NCBI RefSeq assembly: GCF_017813355.1
Contig: NZ_JAGIYZ010000002.1
Location: 1 to 64,000 of the forward strand
Source of the DNA: Roseomonas nitratireducens
GTDB lineage: Bacteria; Pseudomonadota; Alphaproteobacteria; Acetobacterales; Acetobacteraceae
DNA length: 64,000 nucleotides
Reading direction: 5' to 3'
Shown piece by piece: positions 25,833-33,522 of this stretch; position 1 is the stretch's first letter; every line of letters starts with the position of its first letter. The notes below the pieces were generated by a model. The model was not told the origin of the DNA, made no database searches, and saw only the letters and a program-made list of their open reading frames with translations. The translations under genes and the position numbers were made by a program.

Positions 25833-26650
25833 GCGCGTCGGTCCTTTTCGATCGCCTCGGCGAGGATGGTGATGGCGGCCCGCACCGTGCCGCCGGGTGC
25901 GACGCCGAGCGCGGCCGCGCGGGCGTTCACGGCGCTGACGATGCCGGTCTCGACGGCGGAGCGGCCATCGCCGATCCGCGCCGTCCAGGCGGAATAGGTG
26001 GCCGCAGCGATGCCGCGCGCATCGAGCGCGGCCAGGCGCGTGAAGCCGGCGCCGTCGATCCCGCCATCGGCGTCGTTGTAGAGCGCGGCGAAGACATTCG
26101 CGCGCGCCGCCGTCTCCGGCCGGCCGCCGAGCAGCGCGCCGTGGCTGCCGGTGACGACGATGGTGCCGTCGTCGTCCGGACCCATCAGGGAATTGGAATC
26201 GATCGCGCTGGCGCGGGCCCGGCCCGCCACCTCGATGGGAAAGCGGCTTTCCGCGCTCTCGGGCGGATCGGCGGGCGTGAGCGGCGCGGCGGCCAGGCGG
26301 CGGGCTGCCTCCCGGCACCACATGCCTGGCTCGATGCCGAGCGCCGCGGCGGCGCGGTTCGCATGGCTGATTATGCCGCGGCCGAGCAGGTCGAAGCCGT
26401 CGCCGATGCGCGCGCTGCGGTGGGAACAGCAGGCGGCCGGCACGCGGAGCGGGTCGAGCCAGGCGAGCCCCGCGATGCCGGCCCCGTCGAGACCGATCCC
26501 CGCATCGTTGAGCAGCACCCCCGCGACGCGCGCCTTCGCCGCGAGGTAGGCCGCGTAGATCCCGCCATGGGACCCGCCGACGATGACGCGCCCTTGCGCC
26601 TCCGGCCCCAGCCGGGTGACGCTGTCCACCACGATCAGCCGGTCCAGCAT
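25829..26650 (-). CDS. unknown protein built of two repeated domains
   Basis: The 273-residue product is an internal duplication. Residues 8-122 and 150-267 align along their length, sharing DS...GP...G-x-IVV-x-GSHG, an ND(A) strand, DGAG, a Leu-Asp segment, ARIGDG, GI(I/V)S and N-x-RAAALG(I/V)-x-PG. The GSHG turn in each half looks like a nucleotide-binding loop or a nucleophile elbow, but no full hydrolase triad is evident. There is no signal peptide or membrane helix. I do not recognise the family. It is translationally coupled to the ThDP enzyme downstream (GTGA overlap) and divergent from the E1 alpha/beta genes, so it may be an accessory or second catalytic subunit for that enzyme. Confidence 0.6.
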   Translation of the reverse strand: MLDRLIVVDSVTRLGPEAQGRVIVGGSHGGIYAAYLAAKARVAGVLLNDAGIGLDGAGIAGLAWLDPLRVPAACCSHRSARIGDGFDLLGRGIISHANRAAAALGIEPGMWCREAARRLAAAPLTPADPPESAESRFPIEVAGRARASAIDSNSLMGPDDDGTIVVTGSHGALLGGRPETAARANVFAALYNDADGGIDGAGFTRLAALDARGIAAATYSAWTARIGDGRSAVETGIVSAVNARAAALGVAPGGTVRAAITILAEAIEKDRRA

Positions 26651-26718
26651 GGCGTTCCTTCTCCCTCGCCGGGAGTAGAGCGCGCCCGGGGGGCTGGCAA
26701 CAGGGGGAGGGGACCCGC

Positions 26719-27699
26719 ATGTCGGGCACGTCCAACGAGACGGCGCGGCGCATGGCCATGCTGCGCGACATGGCGCGCATCCGCGCCTTTGAGCGCGAGG
26801 CCGTCGCCGCGATGCGGGAAGGCAAGGCGCCAGGCGTGGTGCATCCTTCCATCGGGCAGGAAGCGGTCGCCGTCGGCGTCTGCGCGAACCTGCGGCGCGC
26901 GGACCGCATCACCAGCACCCATCGCGGCCATGGGCACGCCATCGCCAAGGGCGCCGATGCGCGGGCGATGATGCTGGAACTGCACGGCCGCGCGGGTGGG
27001 TCCTGCGGCGGCAAGGGCGGGTCGATGCACATCGCGGATTTTGCGGTGGGTATGCTCGGCGCGAATGGCGTGGTCGGCGCGGGCATCCCCATCGCCTGCG
27101 GCGCGGCGCAGGCGATCCGCCTGACGAAGGAGGACGCGATCGTCGCCTGCTTCTTCGGCGACGGGGCGGTGAATCGCGGCCCCTTTCTCGAGGGGATGAA
27201 CTGGGCGGCGCTCTATCGCCTCCCGGTGCTATTCGTCTGCGAGGACAACGGCTTCGCCGCCTTCACGCGCAACAGCGCGGTGACGGCCGGCGGCGGCCCG
27301 GCCGTGCGCGCCGAGGCCTGCGGCGTGCCGGCGACGGGCGTGGACGGGGAGGATGCGATGGCGGTCGATGCCGTCGCGGCGGAACTCGTCGCGCGCATCC
27401 GCGCCGGCGCGGGCCCACAATTCCTGCACGCGAAATGCTACCGCTGGGAAGGGCATACGGGGACCGATGCCGCCGCCTATCGCCCCGCCGAGGAAGCGGC
27501 CGTGGCGCGGCAGCGCGACTGCATCCGGCGCCTCGCCGCCCTGCTGGAAGGGGCGGGTGTGACGGCGGGCGAGATCGCCGCGCTGGAAGCCGAGGCGGCG
27601 GCCGAGATGGCCGGCCACCGCGCCGCGGCGATGGCCGCGCCCTGGCCGGATCCGGGCGCGGCCTTCACGGATGTCCAGGATGCGGGGGCGCCGGCATGA
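26719..27699 (+). CDS. 2-oxo acid dehydrogenase E1 alpha subunit (acetoin/pyruvate type)
   Basis: The 326-residue protein is the alpha half of a heterotetrameric thiamine-diphosphate E1. It has the HRGHGHAIAKGAD stretch, GGKGGSMHI and the ThDP motif FFGDGAVNRG ending at CEDNGFA. Size and GGKGGSMH favour the acetoin-dehydrogenase/pyruvate-dehydrogenase alpha group. Together with the beta subunit it would decarboxylate a 2-oxo acid or cleave acetoin and pass the acyl group to a lipoyl E2. The beta gene follows with a 4-bp ATGA overlap. No E2 or E3 gene is within the window, which is unusual for this family. Confidence 0.87.
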   Translation: MSGTSNETARRMAMLRDMARIRAFEREAVAAMREGKAPGVVHPSIGQEAVAVGVCANLRRADRITSTHRGHGHAIAKGADARAMMLELHGRAGGSCGGKGGSMHIADFAVGMLGANGVVGAGIPIACGAAQAIRLTKEDAIVACFFGDGAVNRGPFLEGMNWAALYRLPVLFVCEDNGFAAFTRNSAVTAGGGPAVRAEACGVPATGVDGEDAMAVDAVAAELVARIRAGAGPQFLHAKCYRWEGHTGTDAAAYRPAEEAAVARQRDCIRRLAALLEGAGVTAGEIAALEAEAAAEMAGHRAAAMAAPWPDPGAAFTDVQDAGAPA

Positions 27700-28661
27700 C
27701 CCGCATGAGCTTCGCCGAGGCGACGCGCCGCGCGCTCGCCGACGAGATGCGCCGCGATCCGCTGGTCTGGGCGCTGGGCGAGGATTTGGTGCAGGGCGGC
27801 ATCTTCGGCCAGTACAAGGGGCTGGCGGAGGAGTTCGGCCCGGACCGCATCGTCTCCACGCCCATCAGCGAGAGCACGATCATGGGCGCGGGGCTCGGCG
27901 CTGCGCTGTGCGGCACGCGGCCGATCGTGGAGATGCGTATCGCCGACTTCACGCTCTGCGCCATGGACGAGCTGGTCAGCCAGATCGCCAAGGTCCGCTA
28001 CATGTTCGGTGGGCAGGGGCGCGCCGCGCTGGTGGTGCGCATGCCGCAGGGGATGTGGCGCAATTCCGCGGCCCAGCACAGCCAGTGCCTGGAAGCGTGG
28101 CTGACGCACATACCGGGCTTGGTCGTCGCGGCCCCCGGCACGCCGGCGGATGCGGCCGGGCTGCTGAAGGCCGCGATCCGCAGCGACGATCCGGTCGTGC
28201 TGATGGAACCCAAGAACCTTTGGACCTCGGAAGGCGAGGTGGCGGAGGAGATCGCGCCGATCCCGTTCGGCGTGGCGCGCCACGCCGCCGCGGGCGACGC
28301 GGCGACGGTGGTCACCTGGTCCGCGACGGTGCCGGTGGTGGAGCAGGGGGCGCGGGAGAGCGGCATCGCCTGCGACGTGTTCGACCTGCGCAGCCTCTGG
28401 CCCTGGGACGAGGCGGCGGTCATCGCCTCGGCGCGCCGCACGCGGCGCCTGCTGGTGGTGCATGAGGCGGTGACGGTCTCGGGCTTCGGGGCGGAAGTGG
28501 TCGCGCGGGTGGTGGAGGCGCTGGGGCCTGCCGGCCTGGCGGCGGTGGAACGGCTCGGCGCACCGCGCGCGCCCGTGCCCTTCAGCCCGCCGCTCGAGGA
28601 CAGCCTGCGCATCACACCCACACGCGTCGCGGATGCGATCCGGCGCCTGGCGGCGCGGTAG
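27696..28661 (+). CDS. 2-oxo acid dehydrogenase E1 beta subunit
   Basis: The ATG at 27696 overlaps the alpha stop and gives a 321-residue protein of normal E1-beta length. Features include the start region MSFAEATRRALADEMRRD, the TPISESTIMGAGLGAAL segment that contacts ThDP, and GAVR-like RMPQGMWRN followed by SQCLEAW at the substrate end. The transketolase C-terminal domain includes FDLRSLWPWDEAAV. It forms an alpha2-beta2 E1 with the preceding gene. The usual partner genes for lipoyl transacylase and dihydrolipoamide dehydrogenase are not next to it, so it either borrows an E2 from elsewhere or acts as a free-standing decarboxylase. Confidence 0.87.
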   Translation: MTRMSFAEATRRALADEMRRDPLVWALGEDLVQGGIFGQYKGLAEEFGPDRIVSTPISESTIMGAGLGAALCGTRPIVEMRIADFTLCAMDELVSQIAKVRYMFGGQGRAALVVRMPQGMWRNSAAQHSQCLEAWLTHIPGLVVAAPGTPADAAGLLKAAIRSDDPVVLMEPKNLWTSEGEVAEEIAPIPFGVARHAAAGDAATVVTWSATVPVVEQGARESGIACDVFDLRSLWPWDEAAVIASARRTRRLLVVHEAVTVSGFGAEVVARVVEALGPAGLAAVERLGAPRAPVPFSPPLEDSLRITPTRVADAIRRLAAR

Positions 28662-28663
28662 CA

Positions 28664-28697
28664 GATTCTTTCCGCGCGGCACGTGAGGCGGAGAATC
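28664..28697 (+). terminator. hairpin after the E1 beta gene
   Basis: GATTCT (28664-28669) pairs with AGAATC (28692-28697), and CCGC (28672-28675) continues the stem with GCGG (28688-28691) after a two-T bulge. It begins two bases after the E1-beta stop. No T-run follows, so it may act in Rho-dependent termination or mRNA stability instead. The rest of the gap to 28800 shows no clear promoter. Confidence 0.4.
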
Positions 28698-28799
28698 CGG
28701 CGCTCGTTCCGCATCCGCGCGCGGCGAGCGGAACCTTCTGCTTGCGGCGGGCGTGCGCGCGTGGTCGCCTCCGCGCCTACTCGGTAGGGAGACACCGCC

Positions 28800-29462
28800 A
28801 TGAGCATCCAGATCGGCCAGGCCGCGCCCGATTTCGAGGCCGACACGACCCAGGGCCGCATCCGCTTCCATGAATGGATCGGCGATGGCTGGGCGATTCT
28901 GTTCAGCCACCCGAAGGACTTCACGCCCGTCTGCACGACGGAACTCGGCACCATGGCCGGGCTGAAGCCGGAATTCGACAAGCGCAACTGCAAGATCATC
29001 GGCCTGTCCGTCGATCCGGTCGAAAGCCACCATCGCTGGGAAGGCGACATCGCCGAGGTGACCGGCCATGCGGTGACCTATCCGATGATCGGCGACCCGA
29101 CGCTGCAGGTCTCGAAGCTGTACGGGATGCTGCCGGCCGATGCCGGCGCCACCTCGGAAGGCCGCACGGCGGCGGCGAACCAGACGGTGCGCGTCGTCGT
29201 CTTCATCGGGCCGGACAAGCAGGTGAAGGCCTATCTCGCCTATCCGATGACGGCGGGGCGGAACTTCGACGAGGTCCTGCGCCTGCTCGACAGCCTGCAG
29301 CTGACGGCGAAGCACAAGGTGGCGACGCCGGCCAACTGGACCCGCGGGCAGGACGTGATCATCGCCGGCTCGGTGTCCAACGAGGACGCCAAGGCGCTGT
29401 TCCCGCAGGGCTGGAAGGAACCCAAGCCCTATATCCGGATCGTGCCGCAGCCCGGCGGCTGA
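28800..29462 (+). CDS. peroxiredoxin, 1-Cys (Prx6-type)
   Basis: The 220-residue protein has the peroxiredoxin core with the peroxidatic cysteine at residue 45 in FTPVCTTELG, preceded by LFSHPKD. The longer C-terminal arm (WTRGQDVIIAGSVSNEDAK, then PYIRIVPQP) is typical of Prx6/1-Cys enzymes rather than AhpC or BCP. It reduces hydrogen peroxide and organic hydroperoxides in the cytoplasm using thiols. A partner reductase is not adjacent. It is monocistronic, 138 bp after the E1 genes and 86 bp before the Bug receptor gene. Assignment is confident. Confidence 0.92.
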   Translation: MSIQIGQAAPDFEADTTQGRIRFHEWIGDGWAILFSHPKDFTPVCTTELGTMAGLKPEFDKRNCKIIGLSVDPVESHHRWEGDIAEVTGHAVTYPMIGDPTLQVSKLYGMLPADAGATSEGRTAAANQTVRVVVFIGPDKQVKAYLAYPMTAGRNFDEVLRLLDSLQLTAKHKVATPANWTRGQDVIIAGSVSNEDAKALFPQGWKEPKPYIRIVPQPGG

Positions 29463-29548
29463 ACGACCGGGGCCGGGGGCGCCGAATTCGCTGCCCCCGG
29501 CCGGCAAGGCGTTGCTAGGCTTCCCCCAACAAGACTGGGAGGAAGCCG

Positions 29549-30523
29549 ATGTCCGGAGCGTTCACCACGCCTCGTCGCCTTCTGCTGGCGGGCGCCTCGG
29601 CGCTTCTGGTCCGACCGTCGCTCGCGCAGGGGCGCTATCCCGACCGCGCCATCCGCGTGCTCGTGCCCTGGACGCCGGGCGGGGCGACCGACATCCAGAT
29701 GCGATCCTTGTGCGAGCAGGCGGCGCGGCGGCTCGGCCAGCCGGTGATCGTGGAGAACAAGCCCGGCGCCTCCGGCACCCTCGGCGCGCTGCACATGGCG
29801 CGGGAAGCGCGGCCGGATGGCTACACGCTCGGCCAGATGCCCAACGGCGTGTTCCGCATGCCGGCGATGCAGGAACGCCCGCAATGGGACCCAACGCGGG
29901 ACTTCTCCTGGATCATCCGCCTGGTCGGCTACATGGGCGGCGTGGTGGTGCGGCCCGACGCGCCCTGGCGTACGATGCAGGAGCTGGTCGCCCATGCCCG
30001 CGCCCATCCGGGCCGGCTGAACTACGGCACGCCCGGGGCGAACACGACCGACATCCAGATGACGCGCCTTGCGCGGCTGGCCGGCATCGACTGGCAGGCG
30101 GTGCCCTTCCGCGGCGCGGCGCCGAACCTGCAGGCGCTGCTGTCGGGCGACATCCACTTCTCGGCGGAGACCAGCGCCTGGGCGGACATGGCGCTGGAAG
30201 GGCGCGTCCGGCCGCTCGGCGTCTGGATGAGCGAGCGCGCGCGCCGCTTCCCCGACGTGCCGACCTTCCGGGAGGCGGGCTACGACGTGCTCGGCGAAAG
30301 CACCTATGGCATCGCGGGGCCGCGCGGGATGGACCCGCAGGTGGTGCGCATCCTGCACGACGCCTTCAGGGAGGCGCTGTTCGACCCCGTGCATCTGGCC
30401 ACCGTCGCGCGCTTCGACATGCCGGTGCGCTACCTGAACACCGAGGACTACGCCACGGCGGCGATGATGCAGAACGAGGAGGAACGGCGCACCGTGCGGG
30501 AGCTCGGCTTGCGGCTCTCCTAG
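29549..30523 (+). CDS. Bug/TctC-family periplasmic solute receptor
   Basis: This 324-residue protein starts with an exported leader (RRLLLAGASALLVRPSLAQG) and has the Bug signatures: WTPGGATDIQMR in the first lobe, IVENKPGASGTLGA, and the substrate region RLNYGTPGANTTDIQ. Bug receptors bind carboxylates such as citrate, aspartate, nicotinate or terephthalate and normally serve a TctAB membrane pair. None is present here, as is common for expanded Bug sets in Burkholderiales and Roseomonas-like bacteria. The gene converges on the TRAP DctM gene, sharing CTAG as stop codon for both. Confidence 0.85.
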   Translation: MSGAFTTPRRLLLAGASALLVRPSLAQGRYPDRAIRVLVPWTPGGATDIQMRSLCEQAARRLGQPVIVENKPGASGTLGALHMAREARPDGYTLGQMPNGVFRMPAMQERPQWDPTRDFSWIIRLVGYMGGVVVRPDAPWRTMQELVAHARAHPGRLNYGTPGANTTDIQMTRLARLAGIDWQAVPFRGAAPNLQALLSGDIHFSAETSAWADMALEGRVRPLGVWMSERARRFPDVPTFREAGYDVLGESTYGIAGPRGMDPQVVRILHDAFREALFDPVHLATVARFDMPVRYLNTEDYATAAMMQNEEERRTVRELGLRLS

Positions 30524-31806
30524 CCGAGGCCCATCACGCGGGGCAGCCACAGGGCGATGTCGGGGAACACCACGACGAGCGCCAGCGCCACGAACATCGC
30601 GAGGATCATCCACACCACCCAGGGGATGGTCGATTCCATGCTGACGCCGGCGATGCGGCAGGAAACCATGAGGTTCACGGCCATCGGCGGCGTGAACTGG
30701 CCGATCGCGATCTTCATGGTCAGGATCACGCCGAACCATGTCAGGTCCCAGTTGAAGGAATTCGCGATCGGGATCAGCACGGGCAGCAGGATGAGGAAGG
30801 TCGAGACGCCATCGAGGAACATCCCGATGACGATGAGCACCAGCATCAGCAGCCCGATGGTGCCGTATTCGCCGAGCCCGAGGCCCACGACCCAGGCGGC
30901 GATCGGCTGCACGATGCCGAGCGTCGAGGTCGACCAGGCGAAGACGCTGGCCAGTGCGACGACGATCAGGATGATGGCCGAGAGTTCCCCCGCCTCCACC
31001 AGCATTTCGTAGACGTCGCGCAGCGTCAGGCTGCGATAGACGACGAAGCCCACGAACAGCCCGTAGGCGACGGCGAGCACTGCTGCCTCGGTCGGCGTGA
31101 CGAAGCCCGACCGCATGGCGCCGAGGATGACGACGGGCGCCATCAGGCCCCAGATCGCCTCCTTGAAGGTCTGCCAGACGCGCAGGCGTTCCTCGGCGCG
31201 CGCCTTGCCGCCGAAATCCTTGATCATCGAGATGACGACGATCGGGACGATGATGGCCAGCCCCGCCAGGATTCCCGGGAACATCCCCGCCATGAAGATC
31301 GCCGGCACCGAGACGCCGGGGACCAGCACCGCGTAGATGATGAAGGCGATGGAGGGCGGGATCAGGATGTCCGTCGCCGCCGCGGCGCCCACGGTTGCCG
31401 CGATGAAGGGCCGCGGATAGCCATCCGCCACCATGCTGCGCGTCACCACTTGGCCGACCGCGGCCGAGGTGGCGGGGCCGGAGCCCGAGATGCCGCCGAT
31501 GACCATGGCCACCAGCACCGCGACCGAGGCGAGCGCCCCGCGCCCGGCGCCCACGAGCGCGGTCGCGAAGCGCACCAGCCGCAGCGCCACGCCGGTGCGG
31601 TCGAAGACGCTGCCCACCAGGACGAACATCGGGATCGCGATCAGCGGATATTTCGCGATGCCGGCATAGACATTGGTCGGCATGGCGAACAGCGACTGGT
31701 CGGCCAGGACGATCGCCGCCGCGCCGGCGAGGCCGAGCGCGATCGCGATCGGCACCGCGCCGAGCAGCATCAAGGTGAACAGCGCGAAGAGCACGACCCC
31801 GATCAT
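30520..31806 (-). CDS. TRAP transporter large permease (DctM)
   Basis: A hydrophobic 428-residue protein with about twelve membrane segments and the TRAP large-subunit hallmarks: the N-terminal FALFTLMLLGAVPIAIALGL helix, GGISGSGPATSAAVG (re-entrant loop), ATDILIPPSIAFIIYA and the C-terminal FTPPMAVNLMVSC. It carries Na+-driven import of a carboxylate delivered by the periplasmic DctP protein. It is the third gene of a P-Q-M operon on the minus strand, 4 bp after DctQ. The stop codon is shared with the convergent Bug gene. Confidence 0.92.
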   Translation of the reverse strand: MIGVVLFALFTLMLLGAVPIAIALGLAGAAAIVLADQSLFAMPTNVYAGIAKYPLIAIPMFVLVGSVFDRTGVALRLVRFATALVGAGRGALASVAVLVAMVIGGISGSGPATSAAVGQVVTRSMVADGYPRPFIAATVGAAAATDILIPPSIAFIIYAVLVPGVSVPAIFMAGMFPGILAGLAIIVPIVVISMIKDFGGKARAEERLRVWQTFKEAIWGLMAPVVILGAMRSGFVTPTEAAVLAVAYGLFVGFVVYRSLTLRDVYEMLVEAGELSAIILIVVALASVFAWSTSTLGIVQPIAAWVVGLGLGEYGTIGLLMLVLIVIGMFLDGVSTFLILLPVLIPIANSFNWDLTWFGVILTMKIAIGQFTPPMAVNLMVSCRIAGVSMESTIPWVVWMILAMFVALALVVVFPDIALWLPRVMGLG

Positions 31807-31810
31807 GTGC

Positions 31811-32320
31811 CTACCATTCCCCGCCGCGCAGCACGCGCGCGAGCCGCCCGGCCGCGCGCGCGATCACCACGAGCGAGAGAAGTGGCAGCCAGCCCGTGTA
31901 GATCCAGTTCGGGTGGCCGAGGCCGTTCGAGAGGACCTCGAAGCGGTATTCGTCCCAGGTCAGCCGCGCGCCGTACCAGGCGAGCAGCCCGAAGCACAGA
32001 ATGGTCAGCACCATCGCCGCCGCCTCCGCCATTCGGCGATGGGCGGGCGAGAGCCCGTCGACCAGGACCCCGATGCGGATGTGCCGGCCGGTTGCGGTGG
32101 CGAGGGCCGTGCCGAGCAGTGCCACCACCACCATCAGCGCCACCGAGTATTCCTCGGTGAAGGCGAGGGAGACGTTGCTCAGGTACCGCGTCACCACGTT
32201 GGCCGCGGTGATCAGCGCCATCGCGGCCATGGCGGCCGCAATGAGCACTTCCTCGATCCGCAGCGGCACCAGCGTCCGCGGATTGGTCCTCTCGAGCGTC
32301 GGGTCGGGCTCGGCGCTCAC
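31811..32320 (-). CDS. TRAP transporter small permease (DctQ)
   Basis: A GTG start at 32320, two bases after the DctP stop, gives a 169-residue protein with four membrane segments, typical for DctQ. Visible are the first helix LIAAAMAAMALITAANVVTRY, the FTEEYSVALMVV helix, the charged GRHIRIGVLVDGLS loop and a last helix near WLPLLSLVVIARAAG. It forms the membrane scaffold with DctM. The longer in-frame opening to 32479 would run into the DctP coding region with low-complexity sequence and is not used. Confidence 0.85.
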   Translation of the reverse strand: MSAEPDPTLERTNPRTLVPLRIEEVLIAAAMAAMALITAANVVTRYLSNVSLAFTEEYSVALMVVVALLGTALATATGRHIRIGVLVDGLSPAHRRMAEAAAMVLTILCFGLLAWYGARLTWDEYRFEVLSNGLGHPNWIYTGWLPLLSLVVIARAAGRLARVLRGGEW

Positions 32321-32322
32321 TG

Positions 32323-33375
32323 TCAGGCGACCGCGCGTGCGACCGCAGCCTCGGCCTTCTGGACCAGCGCCGTGCCCACGGTCTGCGCCCACTTGTCGTA
32401 GACCGGGCGGGTGACGCGGGCGAAGGCCTCCTTCTCGGCGGGCGTCAGCTCGGCCACCGTGACGCCGCGGCGCGCGCATTCCTCGAGCGCGGAGCGATCG
32501 CCGCCGATGCCGATGCCCTTGCGGCTCTCGGCGATCTGCTTCTGGGCGGCTTCCCGCGCGCAGGCGATGACCAGGTCGCGGTCCGCCGGCGCGAAGCTGT
32601 CCATCACCGACTTGGCGACGACGAAGGCGCCCGCATCGGCGACGTAGTTCCAGATGGTCAGGTGCTTCTGCGCCAGCGTGTCCATGCGGAAGGCGAGGAA
32701 GAGGTTGACCGGGTTCTCCTGCCCGTCGACCGCGCCGGTGGATAGCGCCGGCTGCAGGTCGGCGAAGGACATCTGCAGCGGGTTCGCGCCCATGGCGGTG
32801 AAGATCTCGCTGAAGATGGCGCCGGCGGCAAAGCGGATCTTCATGCCGCGCAGATCCTCGGGGCGGCGGACGTCGCGCCGCGAGTTCGAGAGCTCACGGA
32901 AGCCGTTCTCGCCCCAGGCAACGGGCACGACGTCGCGCGCCGCGAGGGTGCGGAACAGGTCCTGCCCGACCTCCCCGTTGATGATGGCGTCGAAGCCGCG
33001 ATGGTCGCGCAGCAGGAAGGGCAGGGAGAAGATGTTCATCTCGCGGATCTGCGGCGAGATGTTGATGGTGCTGAACACCGCCATGTCGATCACGCCCTGG
33101 CGCATGGCGACGAGTTCGCGCGTCTGGTCGCCGCCGACCAGCTGGCTGCCCGGATAGACCTTCATGTTGATGCGCCCGCCCGAGCGCTGGGTGACCATGT
33201 CCGCCCAGTCGAAGGCACCGCCCGAGAGCGGGATGGGCCGGTTGCCGACGACCGAGACCTTGTACTCAGGCCGGTACTGCTGCTGCGCCCGGACGCGCAG
33301 CGGCATGCCGAGGACGGTGCCCGCGGCCGCGAGCAGGAGCGTGCGGCGCGAGCCGCGGAGGCGGGTTTCGGTCAT
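32323..33375 (-). CDS. TRAP transporter substrate-binding protein (DctP)
   Basis: The 350-residue protein opens with a twin-arginine-like leader (GSRRTLLLAAAGTVLGM, cleavage near VRAQ). The DctP family core follows: VYPGSQLVGGDQTRELVAM, DLRGMKIR with the arginine that binds substrate carboxylates, and the LQPALSTGAVDGQENP segment. It is the periplasmic receptor for the downstream Q and M permease genes and should bind an organic acid. The neighbouring divergent acyl-CoA ligase is a natural candidate to activate the imported acid, though that link is inferred. A 147-bp divergent gap separates the two starts. Confidence 0.9.
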   Translation of the reverse strand: MTETRLRGSRRTLLLAAAGTVLGMPLRVRAQQQYRPEYKVSVVGNRPIPLSGGAFDWADMVTQRSGGRINMKVYPGSQLVGGDQTRELVAMRQGVIDMAVFSTINISPQIREMNIFSLPFLLRDHRGFDAIINGEVGQDLFRTLAARDVVPVAWGENGFRELSNSRRDVRRPEDLRGMKIRFAAGAIFSEIFTAMGANPLQMSFADLQPALSTGAVDGQENPVNLFLAFRMDTLAQKHLTIWNYVADAGAFVVAKSVMDSFAPADRDLVIACAREAAQKQIAESRKGIGIGGDRSALEECARRGVTVAELTPAEKEAFARVTRPVYDKWAQTVGTALVQKAEAAVARAVA

Positions 33376-33522
33376 CTGGCGAATCTCCCTGACGGATCGT
33401 TCATCTGCGCGCCCTGGCGGCGCTTGGTTGCAGGATTGCCCGGGCGCGGGCCCCGCCGCAAGCGCCGGCATGCTTGCGGGGTGGCGCGGGGCGCGGCAGA
33501 CCAAGGGGCGGAGGAAGCGCCA

